From: Acholeplasmatales bacterium
GTDB taxonomy: Bacteria; Bacillota_I; Bacilli_A; Acholeplasmatales; Anaeroplasmataceae
Direction: 5' to 3'
Length of the DNA stretch: 47,664 nucleotides
Assembly: GCA_016288855.1 (NCBI GenBank)
Contig: JAEELJ010000065.1
Coordinates: 1 to 47,664, forward strand
Made by a program: the position numbers and the translations under genes. The notes below the pieces were generated by a model. The model was not told the origin of the DNA and did no database searches. It worked only from the letters and a program-made list of their open reading frames with translations. This document shows, piece by piece, positions 7,974-16,092 of the stretch; position 1 is the first letter of the stretch; each line of letters begins with the position of its first letter.

Positions 7974-9308
7974 ATGAGTAATTATTTAACATTAGATGTA
8001 TCTAAGACAAAGGGATTTTATGATGAAAAATTATATGATGAATTAGCTAAAAAGGTTAAGGTATCATATGAAACATTAAGAAATAAGAATGGGAAAGGTA
8101 ATGATTTCTTAGGATGGTTAGACTTACCTTTTGAATATGATAAAGAAGAATTTAAAAGAATTAAGGATGCTGCAAAGAAAATTAAGTCTGATTCAGATGT
8201 TTTATTAGCAATCGGTATTGGTGGTTCTTATTTAGGAGCTAAGTCAGCAGTTGAAATGCTAAAGCCATATTTTAAAACAAATGATAATGGTGTAGAGGTT
8301 ATTTTTGTTGGTAATCATATATCATCAACATATATTAAGGATTTAATTGACTATCTTGCTGATAAGGATTTCTCAATTAATGTTATTTCTAAGTCAGGAA
8401 CAACAACTGAGCCATCTATTGCATTCCGTATTTTTAAAGATTTAGCAATAAAAAAATATGGCAATAAAGCTAGCGAAAGAATTTATGCAACAACTGATAA
8501 GAAGAAGGGCGCTTTAAAAACAGAAGCAGATGCATTAGGATATCAAGAATTTGTTGTACCTGATGATGTAGGAGGAAGATATTCAGTATTAACTGCAGTA
8601 GGCTTATTACCAATTGCAGCAGCTGGTATTGATATTGACCAAATGATGGAAGGTGCAAGAAAAGCACATGAGGATTATAAAGAAAATGATGTTGATTCTA
8701 ATGATGCAATGAAATATGCATTATTAAGAAATGTTTTATATAATTCTAATAAAAAGATTGAAATGCTTGTAAATTATGAACCAAAGCTTTGCTTCTTTGC
8801 AGAATGGTGGAAGCAACTATTTGGAGAATCTGAAGGTAAAGAAAATAAGGGTATTTGGATTACATCAGCTTCATTCTCAACAGATCTACATAGCTTAGGA
8901 CAAATGATTCAGCAAGGTGAAAGAACATTATTTGAAACTGTTATTTCAGTAGAAAAGCCTGAAAGAGAAATTCAAATTAATGAAGAAGAAGGAAACCTAG
9001 ATGGTCTTAATTTCTTAGCTCATAAGAATGTAAGCTACGTTAATAAGATGGCTATGGAAGGTACAATGCTTGCACATGTTGAAGGTGGCGTACCAAATAT
9101 TAGAATTACAGTACCAGAAATTAATCCATTTACTTATGGATATATGGTTTATTTCTTTGAATTAGCATGTGGTATTTCTGCATATACATTAGGGGTTAAT
9201 CCATTCGACCAACCTGGTGTAGAATCTTATAAGAAAAATATGTTTGCTTTACTTGGTAAGCCTGGATATGAAGCAATGCATGATGAATTATTAAAAAAGT
9301 TAAAATAA
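7974..9308 (+). CDS. pgi: Glucose-6-phosphate isomerase
   Basis: Interconverts glucose 6-phosphate and fructose 6-phosphate. The 444-residue product has the SIS-fold blocks of Pgi: [10 protein letters not shown], the sugar-phosphate loop SKSGTTTE, the signature [14 protein letters not shown] and the C-terminal NPFDQPGVE. The start is the ATG at 7974, five bases after GGAGG; the frame stays open for four codons upstream to a TTG that lies over the ribosome binding site and should be ignored. It shares fructose 6-phosphate with glmS further along. Confidence 0.97.
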   Translation: MSNYLTLDVSKTKGFYDEKLYDELAKKVKVSYETLRNKNGKGNDFLGWLDLPFEYDKEEFKRIKDAAKKIKSDSDVLLAIGIGGSYLGAKSAVEMLKPYFKTNDNGVEVIFVGNHISSTYIKDLIDYLADKDFSINVISKSGTTTEPSIAFRIFKDLAIKKYGNKASERIYATTDKKKGALKTEADALGYQEFVVPDDVGGRYSVLTAVGLLPIAAAGIDIDQMMEGARKAHEDYKENDVDSNDAMKYALLRNVLYNSNKKIEMLVNYEPKLCFFAEWWKQLFGESEGKENKGIWITSASFSTDLHSLGQMIQQGERTLFETVISVEKPEREIQINEEEGNLDGLNFLAHKNVSYVNKMAMEGTMLAHVEGGVPNIRITVPEINPFTYGYMVYFFELACGISAYTLGVNPFDQPGVESYKKNMFALLGKPGYEAMHDELLKKLK

Positions 9309-9322
9309 AAAAGGATAATTAT

Positions 9323-9832
9323 ATGAGTGAATTTAAAAGAGTAGCAAAATTTGAAAAAGTATCTTTCGATGAATATAAGAAAGCTTTTGATGATATGGAT
9401 TTAGAAGAAATAAAAGGAATCTACGATTCAATAAAGCTTCCTAAAAGAGCAACAAAGGGATCTGCAGGATATGATTTTTATTCACCAATTGATATAACAT
9501 TAAAGCCAGGTGAAACAGTAAAGATTCCAACTGGAATTAGATGTAAGATGGAAGATAATTATGTTTTAAAATTATATCCAAGAAGTGGATTAGGCTTTAA
9601 GTATCGTCTTCAACTAAATAATACAGTAGGAATTATTGATTCTGATTATTATAATTCTGATAATGAAGGTCATATTTTTGCGAAAATCACTAATGATTCA
9701 AACGAGGGAAAAGTAGTTGAAATTAAAGCGTCTACAGGTTTTATGCAAGGTATTTTTGTAGAATACGGTATAACATTTGATGATGATGCAGATGGCGTTA
9801 GAAATGGTGGATTTGGTTCTACTACAAAATAA
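9323..9832 (+). CDS. dut: dUTPase (trimeric type)
   Basis: Hydrolyses dUTP to dUMP and PPi, keeping uracil out of DNA. All five trimeric-dUTPase motifs can be read in the 169-residue protein: AGYDFYS (48-54), PRSGLG (86-91), GIIDSDYYN (103-111) with the catalytic Asp, a fourth block near 140-150, and the C-terminal RNGGFGSTT (160-168). It has about 40 extra N-terminal residues before the core. Fourteen bases after pgi, followed at once by a strong terminator. Confidence 0.93.
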   Translation: MSEFKRVAKFEKVSFDEYKKAFDDMDLEEIKGIYDSIKLPKRATKGSAGYDFYSPIDITLKPGETVKIPTGIRCKMEDNYVLKLYPRSGLGFKYRLQLNNTVGIIDSDYYNSDNEGHIFAKITNDSNEGKVVEIKASTGFMQGIFVEYGITFDDDADGVRNGGFGSTTK

Positions 9833-9838
9833 GATTTT

Positions 9839-9877
9839 AAAAGGAGAAAAAATTGATTTTTTCTCCTTTTTATTTTT
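9839..9877 (+). terminator. Terminator after dut
   Basis: Perfect 14-bp stem AAAAGGAGAAAAAA / TTTTTTCTCCTTTT around loop TTGA, then TATTTTT. Confidence 0.9.
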
Positions 9878-9901
9878 ACAAAATTTCACATAATTTTGAG
9901 T

Positions 9902-9940
9902 GGAAATTTCCTTTACTTTATGGTTCTTTATTCATATAAT
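9902..9940 (+). promoter_or_regulatory. gntR-GH28 promoter with upstream palindrome
   Basis: TTTACT (9912-9917), 17 bases, TATAAT (9935-9940). The 10-bp palindrome GGAAATTTCC (9902-9911) abuts the -35 box. Confidence 0.7.
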
Positions 9941-9957
9941 ATACAATTGATATATAA

Positions 9958-9969
9958 CTGATATATCAG
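9958..9969 (+). promoter_or_regulatory. Candidate operator CTGATATATCAG
   Basis: Perfect 12-bp palindrome about 11 bases past the expected transcription start, touching the GGAGG of gntR. A partial direct copy (TGATATAT) begins at 9948-9950. Position suits autorepression by the GntR/FCD protein encoded next; that is inference. Confidence 0.5.
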
Positions 9970-9980
9970 GAGGAATTATT

Positions 9981-10598
9981 ATGAATTGGTACGGAATTAT
10001 AAAAGAAGAAATTATTACAAATAAGCGTAAGCAAGGAGAAGTTTTCGATGAGAAGGCTTTTGCTTTAGAGCATAATATTTCAAGAACACCTGTAAGAGAG
10101 GCTGTATTAAAATTAGCTGACGAAGGTTATTTAATTGTTATGCCAAGACGTGCAACAATTGTTTCTACTATATCAATTAATGATATTAAAAAAATATATG
10201 AATTAAGAATGATATTAGAATTAGGTATTATTCATCATATTTTTAGTAAGAATATCTATTTTGATCCTGAAGAAATTATGAAGGACTATAATTCTGAATC
10301 TATTTCTCGTTTTGATGCGATGGATATTGAATTCCATATGTCTTTAGCTAAACTAACAGGAAATCAATATATAGAAAAAACTATGAGAGAATTAATGGAT
10401 AAGTGCCAAAGATTTATGTATATTCAAAATGCAAACTCTGTAGAAAGATTAAGAACTGCAATTAATGAACATTATGAGGTTATGAATGCTATTGCAATTC
10501 GTAATGAGGCTTTAGCAACTAAACTCATGAGATCACATCTAGAAAATTCTATGTATGCTTATATCACTACAAGAGAAAACTTATTCAAAATAAATTAG
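9981..10598 (+). CDS. GntR-family regulator, FadR/FCD type
   Basis: A 205-residue one-component regulator: winged helix-turn-helix in the first 65 residues (NISRTPVREAVLKLADEGYL is the recognition region) and an all-helical FCD effector domain (about 75-200) carrying the metal/ligand-site acidic and His residues (ELR, DIEFH, NEHYEV, RSHL). FCD regulators often sense uronates or other organic acids. Located 11 bases before a GH28 galacturonase and transcribed with it, so a galacturonate- or oligogalacturonide-derived effector is likely but unproven. The palindromes around its promoter suggest self-control. Confidence 0.9.
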   Translation: MNWYGIIKEEIITNKRKQGEVFDEKAFALEHNISRTPVREAVLKLADEGYLIVMPRRATIVSTISINDIKKIYELRMILELGIIHHIFSKNIYFDPEEIMKDYNSESISRFDAMDIEFHMSLAKLTGNQYIEKTMRELMDKCQRFMYIQNANSVERLRTAINEHYEVMNAIAIRNEALATKLMRSHLENSMYAYITTRENLFKIN

Positions 10599-10609
10599 AG
10601 GAGTTAAAA

Positions 10610-12001
10610 ATGAATATTAAAGTTGAATTACCAGTTATTAAAAAAGAAGAATATAATGTCTTAGATTTTGGAGCAAAATCAGATTTAACATTTAATAATA
10701 GAGAATCATTCCAGAATGCAATCGATTTATGTAGCAAAAATGGTGGTGGTAGAGTTACTATTCCATCAGGCTTCTTCCTTACAGGACCCTTAAATATAAA
10801 GAGTAATGTAGAATTACATTTAGAAGGAGATGCCTTTGTACAATTTACTAAATCAAAAGAAGAGTATCCTTTAATATTCACTGATTACGAAGGTATTAGA
10901 AGAATTAGAGCGATTTCTCCAATAACAATTGAAAATGCTTCTAATGTAGCAATTACAGGCGAAGGTGTATTAGATGGTGCAGGTCATCTTTGGAGAGGTG
11001 TTAAGCATTTTAAGGTTACTGAAAGACAGTGGGCACAAATGCTTAAGAAAAGCGAATATATTATTAAGACTGGTGAAACAGAAATTTGGTGTCCAACAAA
11101 GTCATACTTTGATGGTGTAAATCAAGGTGAGCCTGATTATAATAATGAAAATGTATTAAATGAAGCAAGAGAAGTATTTGATGTATTTCGTCCTGTTTTT
11201 GTATCTATAAAGAATTGTGATAAGGTATTATTAAAAGGAGTGACATTCCAAAATTCTCCAGCATGGAATGTACATCCACTTTTTACAACAAATTTAACTG
11301 TTGATTCATGTAATATTAAGAATCCAGCATATGCTCAAAATGGTGATGGAATTGATGTTGAATCTTGTGAAAATGTTGAAATTAAAAATACAGTATTCTC
11401 TGTTGGAGATGATGGTATTTGTATAAAGAGTGGAAAGAATAAGGAAGCAAGAAAGATTAAGAAGCCTACAAAGAATGTTTGGATTCATGATTGTAAGGTT
11501 TTTGATGCACATGGTGGATTTGTTATCGGGTCTGAAATGTCTAGAGGTATTAATAATGTACTAATTGAAAATTGTACATTCTCTGGAACAGAGGTTGGTA
11601 TTCGTTATAAATCAGCATTAGGTAGAGGCGGTTTAATTAATGACATTGTAATGAGAAATATAACAATGTCTAATATCGTTAATGAAGCATTTATTTTTGA
11701 TATGGGATATAAGCTAGTAAATATTGAGGATACAGGCGAAAGTAATATGGAAGTTGATAAGGATGATATTCCATATTTTAAGGATTTATTAATGGAAAAT
11801 ATTATTTGTAACCATGCAAAAACTGGTATTAAGATCAATGGTATAAATAAGGATACAATAACAAATCTAACATTTAAAAATGTTAGCGTTGGCTGTGATA
11901 AAGCCTTAGATTTAAATAACTATAGTAATATTAAATTTAATAATGTTACATTAATTGAAAAAGGCGAATGTAAGCATTATGATGAAGAAATCTTAAATTA
12001 A
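10610..12001 (+). CDS. GH28 polygalacturonase, probably cytosolic exo-acting
   Basis: A 463-residue right-handed beta-helix glycoside hydrolase of family 28. The conserved acid residues are seen in NGDGID (D246) and VGDDGICIKSG (D267, D268); His follows in HGGF (H301), and the substrate-binding R-Y-K appears at 332-334. No signal peptide is visible: the start MNIKVELPVIKKEEYNV goes straight into the pectate-lyase-like first coil. It therefore probably trims imported oligogalacturonides inside the cell. Cotranscribed with the GntR/FCD gene. A rhamnogalacturonan or other substrate is possible, since GH28 covers several. Confidence 0.92.
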   Translation: MNIKVELPVIKKEEYNVLDFGAKSDLTFNNRESFQNAIDLCSKNGGGRVTIPSGFFLTGPLNIKSNVELHLEGDAFVQFTKSKEEYPLIFTDYEGIRRIRAISPITIENASNVAITGEGVLDGAGHLWRGVKHFKVTERQWAQMLKKSEYIIKTGETEIWCPTKSYFDGVNQGEPDYNNENVLNEAREVFDVFRPVFVSIKNCDKVLLKGVTFQNSPAWNVHPLFTTNLTVDSCNIKNPAYAQNGDGIDVESCENVEIKNTVFSVGDDGICIKSGKNKEARKIKKPTKNVWIHDCKVFDAHGGFVIGSEMSRGINNVLIENCTFSGTEVGIRYKSALGRGGLINDIVMRNITMSNIVNEAFIFDMGYKLVNIEDTGESNMEVDKDDIPYFKDLLMENIICNHAKTGIKINGINKDTITNLTFKNVSVGCDKALDLNNYSNIKFNNVTLIEKGECKHYDEEILN

Positions 12002-12008
12002 GCGCTTA
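11999..12008. promoter_or_regulatory. Palindrome TAAGCGCTTA over the GH28 stop
   Basis: Ten-base perfect palindrome that contains the TAA stop. Its AAGCGCTT core resembles LacI/CcpA-type half sites, but it lies at a gene end just before a terminator, so function is doubtful. Confidence 0.25.
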
Positions 12009-12046
12009 CACACTGTAATACTATGTTAATAATTAATAATATTAAA

Positions 12047-12078
12047 GGTCCAAATTGTTGAATTTGGACTCTTATTAT
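12047..12078 (+). terminator. Terminator after GH28
   Basis: GTCCAAATT, loop GTTG, AATTTGGAC plus a G-T closing pair, followed by a weak T-rich tail (CTTATTATTCT). Confidence 0.6.
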
Positions 12079-12086
12079 TCTATAAT
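12058..12086 (+). promoter_or_regulatory. Promoter of the small membrane protein pair
   Basis: TTGAAT (12058-12063), 17 bases, TATAAT (12081-12086). The -35 box overlaps the loop and 3' arm of the preceding terminator. Confidence 0.6.
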
Positions 12087-12114
12087 TTAATTAGTTTTTT
12101 CAGGGAGGTTAAAT

Positions 12115-12387
12115 ATGGGATTTGCTAAATGGTTTGACAGCCAAGATAAGGTTATTAAAATCTTATTAATGATTCCATTCATTGGATGGGCTATTGGTGC
12201 TGTCTATAGAGTTTTTAAGTTCATTGAAACAAAGGATACAGCTACATTAGTTGGAGCAATTTTAGATATTATCTTTGTTACAGGATTTATCTTATCAATT
12301 ATTGATTTTGTTACTGTAATAATGGACGGAAAGCTTAAGGTTTTAGTTCCAGCAGAAGATTCTTCAAAAGAAGATACTGCTGAATAA
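12115..12387 (+). CDS. Small two-helix membrane protein, 90 aa
   Basis: Two hydrophobic helices (about 14-34 and 43-68) joined by a short basic turn (YRVFKFIETKD), with a charged C-terminal tail (EDSSKEDTAE). No family recognised. It is a clear paralog of the next gene: both share W(Y/F)D near the start, IGWAIGAVYRVFKF versus GYPLAIVIRVLRF, and TLVxAIL. Good ribosome binding site (GGGAGG). Function unknown; a pore, a signal or a stress peptide are all possible. Confidence 0.7.
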   Translation: MGFAKWFDSQDKVIKILLMIPFIGWAIGAVYRVFKFIETKDTATLVGAILDIIFVTGFILSIIDFVTVIMDGKLKVLVPAEDSSKEDTAE

Positions 12388-12414
12388 AATAAAAAAATAA
12401 TAAGGAGAAATGAA

Positions 12415-12639
12415 ATGACAAAGTGGTATGATAATTTACCTTGGATTTTAAGATTAATTATGGCTATCTTCTTAGGATATCCTCTTGCAATCGTAATCCG
12501 TGTATTAAGATTCGTTGATAGCAAAAATGTTGTTACATTAGTTGCAGCAATATTAGCTATTCCATTTGGATTCGTTTTCTGGTTAATTGATTTAATTACA
12601 ACAATTATTGGCCAGGGAATTTGCGTATTAGCAGCTTAA
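12415..12639 (+). CDS. Small two-helix membrane protein, 74 aa (paralog)
   Basis: Tandem paralog of the preceding gene, 27 bases downstream with its own AAGGAGA site. Helices at about 11-32 and 39-66. It keeps the R-V-x-(R/K)-F turn and the TLVAAIL block but lacks the charged tail, ending IGQGICVLAA. Cotranscribed with its partner, ending at a strong terminator. Unknown function; the two may form a heteromer. Confidence 0.7.
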   Translation: MTKWYDNLPWILRLIMAIFLGYPLAIVIRVLRFVDSKNVVTLVAAILAIPFGFVFWLIDLITTIIGQGICVLAA

Positions 12640-12650
12640 TTAAGATAAAT

Positions 12651-12682
12651 GCTTTTCTTATAATAAGAAAGGCTTTTATTTT
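12651..12682 (+). terminator. Terminator after the small membrane pair
   Basis: GCTTTTCTTA, loop TAA, TAAGAAAGGC (one G-T pair) followed by TTTTATTTTT. Confidence 0.85.
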
Positions 12683-12696
12683 TGGAAAAATAATAC

Positions 12697-12725
12697 TTGC
12701 AATAGAATAATAAGTGTGATATTAT
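12697..12725 (+). promoter_or_regulatory. rplS promoter
   Basis: TTGCAA (12697-12702), 17 bases, TATTAT (12720-12725) with extended -10 TGA. Confidence 0.75.
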
Positions 12726-12730
12726 TTTAA

Positions 12731-12811
12731 TGCTGTCAATTCAGCAAAGCACATTCTCCGCTGGCAAATTGGATATTTATGGCTATGAGAAAGTTATATA
12801 GGAGATACATT
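12731..12811 (+). ncRNA. Candidate L19 leader
   Basis: About 80 bases between the promoter and rplS. Hairpin TGCTG-TCAATT-CAGCA (12731-12746) is followed by ACATTCTCCGCTGG; CAGC of the hairpin could also pair with GCTG at 12760-12763. Low-GC Gram-positives commonly carry an L19 leader element in this place. I recognise it from position and layout, not from a model search. Confidence 0.55.
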
Positions 12812-13168
12812 ATGGCAAACGTTAAAGGACAAGCATTAATTAATGAAATTACTGCTGAATACTTAAAAGAACGCCCTGAGTTCCGTCCCGGTGATTCTGT
12901 TAAGGTTTATGTTAACATCGTTGAAGGCGATAATAAGAGAATCCAAGTATTCGAAGGCTTAGTTATTAAGCGTCAAGGTGCTGGAATTTCTGAAACTTTC
13001 ACTGTAAGAAAGATTTCTTATGGTGTTGGTGTTGAACGTACTTTCCCAGTACATACACCATCTATCGACCATATCGAAGTAACTAGACATGGTAAGGTTC
13101 GTCGTAGCAAGTTAAACTACATTCGTTCATTATCTGCTAAGGCTGCTCGTATTAAGGAACGTCGTTAA
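12812..13168 (+). CDS. rplS: Ribosomal protein L19
   Basis: A 118-residue 50S protein at the subunit interface. The L19 blocks are clear: [40 protein letters not shown] and the basic end RSKLNYIR. The ATG at 12812 follows AGGAGA; an in-frame ATG at 12779 would add 11 residues from within the leader and has no ribosome binding site. Here rplS stands alone with its own promoter and terminator rather than after trmD. Its codons (many CGT, AAC, TTC) indicate high expression. Confidence 0.97.
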   Translation: MANVKGQALINEITAEYLKERPEFRPGDSVKVYVNIVEGDNKRIQVFEGLVIKRQGAGISETFTVRKISYGVGVERTFPVHTPSIDHIEVTRHGKVRRSKLNYIRSLSAKAARIKERR

Positions 13169-13174
13169 TTTAAG

Positions 13175-13207
13175 GACTAGGTTAGAAATTAACCTAGTCT
13201 TTTTTTG
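13175..13207 (+). terminator. Terminator after rplS
   Basis: GACTAGGTTA, loop GAAAT, TAACCTAGTC followed by seven T. Confidence 0.92.
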
Positions 13208-13314
13208 CTTTTTATCACATTTTTATTTGGGATTTTTATATATAAAAAGTATTTTTTTCTTTATTATTATATAGTATAATAATAGAGTACTATTGAAAAA
13301 GGAAGGTTTTGTTT

Positions 13315-14736
13315 ATGGGCGGCTTTTTTGGCGTTGCGTCAAAGCATGATTGTGTGTTTGATTTGTTTTATGGAATAGATTATCATTCACATTTAGGAAC
13401 TCGTCGTGGTGGTATGGCTGTTTTTGATAAGAACAATGGTTTCAATCGTTCTATTCATAACATTGAAAATTCACCATTTAGAACAAAGTTTGAGTTTGAT
13501 GTAGATAAAATGAAAGGCGAATATGGTATTGGTTGTATATCAGATTATGAACCACAGCCTTTAATTGTTAAATCACATCATGGAACATATGCGATAACAA
13601 CTGTAGGAAAGATTAATAATGCAGAAGAAATTGAAAAGATGATGTTTGAGCATGGTACTTCACATTTCTTAGAAATGAGTGGTGGAGATATTAATCCGAC
13701 TGAACTCGTAGCTTCAATTATTAATCAAAAGGATAATTTAATTGATGGCCTTAGATATGTTCAAGAATTAGTAGATGGATCAATTACATTACTATTAATG
13801 AATGAAAAGGGCTTATATGTAATGAGAGATAAATATGGTAGAACCCCTGCTGTAATTGGTCACAAGGAAGGCGAAGGCTTTGCTGTATCATTTGAATCTT
13901 TTGCATATTTAAATTTAGGCTATACTGATTATAGAGAATTAGGACCTGGTGAAATTGATTTTGTCAATGAAAACGAAGTAAAGATGCTAGTTGCTCCAGG
14001 CAATAAGATGAGAATTTGTGCATTCTTATGGGTATATTATGGTTATCCTTGTTCATCATATGAAGGCTTATCTGTTGAAAAGATGCGTTATAGATGTGGT
14101 GAATGGATTGCCAAAAGAGATATGGAAAGAGGAGATATCCACCCTGATTCAGTTGCAGGTGTTCCTGACTCAGGAACAGCACATGCTGTAGGTTATTCTA
14201 ATGAATCTGGTATCCCATTCGAAAGACCATTTATTAAATATACTCCAACTTGGCCAAGAAGCTTTATGCCAACAAGCCAAAAAACAAGAAATCATATTGC
14301 TCATATGAAACTTATACCAGTTCATGATTTAATTAAGGGTAAGAAGCTTTTATTAATTGATGATTCAATTGTAAGAGGTACTCAAATGAGAAATACAACT
14401 CAATTCTTATATGAATCAGGAGCTAAAGAAGTTCATATTAGAAGTGCATGTCCACCATTATTATATGGATGTAAATATTTAAATTTCTCACGTTCAAATT
14501 CTGAAATGGAATTAATTACAAGAAATGTAATTAATAAATTAGAAGGAAATACAAACGAAGAAACAATTAAAGAATATATAAATCCAGATGGAGACAAATA
14601 TAAAGCAATGGTTGAAGAAATTAGAAAAGAATTAAATTTCACTTCATTAGGATTCAACCGTTTAGATGATTTGAAAAAAGCATGTGGTATTGATGAAGAT
14701 AAATTATGTACTTATTGTTGGGATGGTAGAGAGTAA
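13315..14736 (+). CDS. PurF-like protein lacking glutaminase residues
   Basis: A 473-residue relative of glutamine PRPP amidotransferase. The C-terminal phosphoribosyltransferase half is intact: VPDSGTAHAVGY, and the PRPP loop IDDSIVRGTQ (D349, D350). Cysteines suited to the PurF [4Fe-4S] cluster remain at C235, C379/C386, C465 and C468. The N-terminal Ntn-hydrolase half is altered: the start reads MGGFFGV where PurF has a catalytic Cys1 before GIFGI, and the oxyanion-hole HNGN block reads TVGK. Glutamine hydrolysis is therefore unlikely; ammonia use or a non-purine role is possible. The ATG at 13315 follows GGAAGG; no other purine gene is near. It overlaps the next start by one base. Confidence 0.85.
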   Translation: MGGFFGVASKHDCVFDLFYGIDYHSHLGTRRGGMAVFDKNNGFNRSIHNIENSPFRTKFEFDVDKMKGEYGIGCISDYEPQPLIVKSHHGTYAITTVGKINNAEEIEKMMFEHGTSHFLEMSGGDINPTELVASIINQKDNLIDGLRYVQELVDGSITLLLMNEKGLYVMRDKYGRTPAVIGHKEGEGFAVSFESFAYLNLGYTDYRELGPGEIDFVNENEVKMLVAPGNKMRICAFLWVYYGYPCSSYEGLSVEKMRYRCGEWIAKRDMERGDIHPDSVAGVPDSGTAHAVGYSNESGIPFERPFIKYTPTWPRSFMPTSQKTRNHIAHMKLIPVHDLIKGKKLLLIDDSIVRGTQMRNTTQFLYESGAKEVHIRSACPPLLYGCKYLNFSRSNSEMELITRNVINKLEGNTNEETIKEYINPDGDKYKAMVEEIRKELNFTSLGFNRLDDLKKACGIDEDKLCTYCWDGRE

Positions 14737-15257
14737 TGTTAGAGAAAATTAAAAAGAATTTTTATCCAATTGCATTAGTCCTTGCGGGTATTGGTTTAAT
14801 CTTAATGACACTAATACTAATCGGTACTTTAGGTTATCAATTTACTGAAGCAACAGCAATTGATTTTGTTGAAAATATTGCAATTATTATTGCTTTAGTG
14901 CTTATTGTAGTAGGAGCTATAAGTAAGCGAGCAAAACCTTTTTTACCAATTGCATTTGGACTATATTCAACTGCAAATATTTTAATTAATGTTTATTCAC
15001 TTGTAAGATTAGAAAGCTATAGTTCAATAGGATATATTTTATTGTATGTTGCAGCTATCGTTTTCTATTATATAACTAGCAAAGATAAGACTATTGAAAT
15101 CATTAGATGGGTTACATTAGGCACATTATTTGTTATTAGATTATTACAAGTATTTGATGGTTCTTTATATGGATTTGCATGCCTTATTATAATTGCAATA
15201 ATCTTATTAGAATTACTATTAAATAGAAATAAAAATGTAGAAGAAACAAATGATTAG
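14736..15257 (+). CDS. Integral membrane protein, 173 aa
   Basis: Five or six hydrophobic helices fill almost the whole length (about 10-30, 45-63, 68-88, 97-112, 122-138, 142-162), with short basic ends and a polar C-terminus. No family recognised and no catalytic motif seen. Start overlaps the PurF-like stop (TAATG), so the two are translationally coupled. The following gene is of similar style, possibly a divergent partner. Confidence 0.7.
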   Translation: MLEKIKKNFYPIALVLAGIGLILMTLILIGTLGYQFTEATAIDFVENIAIIIALVLIVVGAISKRAKPFLPIAFGLYSTANILINVYSLVRLESYSSIGYILLYVAAIVFYYITSKDKTIEIIRWVTLGTLFVIRLLQVFDGSLYGFACLIIIAIILLELLLNRNKNVEETND

Positions 15258-15270
15258 GGAGGAAATTTTA

Positions 15271-16035
15271 ATGAAAAAGTTAGTTACATTATTAACATCT
15301 ATTCTTGCTACACTTATTTTTATAATTGCAGTTTCAATTGCAGTTATAAATATGACTTCAACAAAGACACTTAATGTTCAAACAAATCAAGTCGCTTTAG
15401 TAAGCGTTGGTCTTGCTACATCAATTGTTGCAATTATTTTATCAGCTGTTAATAAAAAGACTTTAAGTGTTTTAATTCCTGTAATTGCAATTGTTATTTT
15501 AGGAATTTATGCAACAAATAGAGTATTTAGAAATACTGATGAGTTCGCATTATTATCTGCAGTTTTAATTTTATTAGTTGGTGCTGGTACAGCATTAGGC
15601 GAAATTAAGAAAGAATATTATTTTGCATCAATCATTGCAGCAGTTTCTGCATCAATATTATTCGTATTCTATTTATTTGATGCATTACAAATAATGTTTA
15701 ATTTTGATAATCCATTTATGGCATTTACTACATTTGGTATTTGTGTATTATATGCATATGTTATTGCATTTAATGGATTAAACATTGTTAAGACTAATTC
15801 TTTAGCTAAGGAAGAAGTTAAAGTTGATACAACTGAAACAAAGGTTGAAGATACTGAAGTATCAGAAGAAGCTTCAGTAGAAACTGAAGAAACTTCAGTA
15901 GAAGCTGAAGAGGCTCCAGTAGAAGCAACTGAAACATTAGAAACTCAAAATAAGGAAGAAGCAGTTTCACAAGAAATTAAAGAAGAAAATAAGGAAGAAG
16001 CTCCTTATGATAATTCTTCATTAATTAATGAATAA
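15271..16035 (+). CDS. Membrane protein with acidic repeat tail
   Basis: A 254-residue protein with about six membrane helices (first at 5-27, last at 150-170) and a C-terminal tail of about 75 residues that is very rich in Glu, Thr and Val, with short repeats of the type VETEE, VEAEEAP. The tail is probably disordered. AGGGAGG precedes the ATG at 15271 by eight bases; an in-frame ATG at 15250 overlaps the previous gene and has no ribosome binding site. Unknown function. Third gene of the PurF-like unit, which ends at the terminator just downstream. Confidence 0.7.
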   Translation: MKKLVTLLTSILATLIFIIAVSIAVINMTSTKTLNVQTNQVALVSVGLATSIVAIILSAVNKKTLSVLIPVIAIVILGIYATNRVFRNTDEFALLSAVLILLVGAGTALGEIKKEYYFASIIAAVSASILFVFYLFDALQIMFNFDNPFMAFTTFGICVLYAYVIAFNGLNIVKTNSLAKEEVKVDTTETKVEDTEVSEEASVETEETSVEAEEAPVEATETLETQNKEEAVSQEIKEENKEEAPYDNSSLINE

Positions 16036-16048
16036 TTGATATAATAAT

Positions 16049-16078
16049 ACAACCTTGATTTAGTTCAAGGTTGTTTTT
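16049..16078 (+). terminator. Terminator before glmS
   Basis: ACAACCTTGA, loop TTTAGT, TCAAGGTTGT then TTTTT. It ends 15 bases before glmS. Confidence 0.85.
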
Positions 16079-16092
16079 AAAAAGGAGGAAAT

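Noticed and set aside
10585-10881. Reverse-strand open frames inside coding genes (for example opposite GH28, aroA, fucO)
   Set aside because: They follow the codon structure of the plus-strand gene, lack ribosome binding sites and show no family features.
11999-12008. TAAGCGCTTA as a functional cre site for GH28
   Set aside because: It overlaps the stop codon just before a terminator, far from the promoter; chance is more likely, so it is listed only at low confidence.
13309-13314. TTG start two codons before the PurF-like ATG
   Set aside because: It lies too close to the GGAAGG site; the ATG at 13315 has proper spacing, and neither start restores the missing Cys.
16036-16092. glmS ribozyme upstream of glmS
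   Set aside because: Only 57 bases are available and a terminator fills most of them; no ribozyme core fits.
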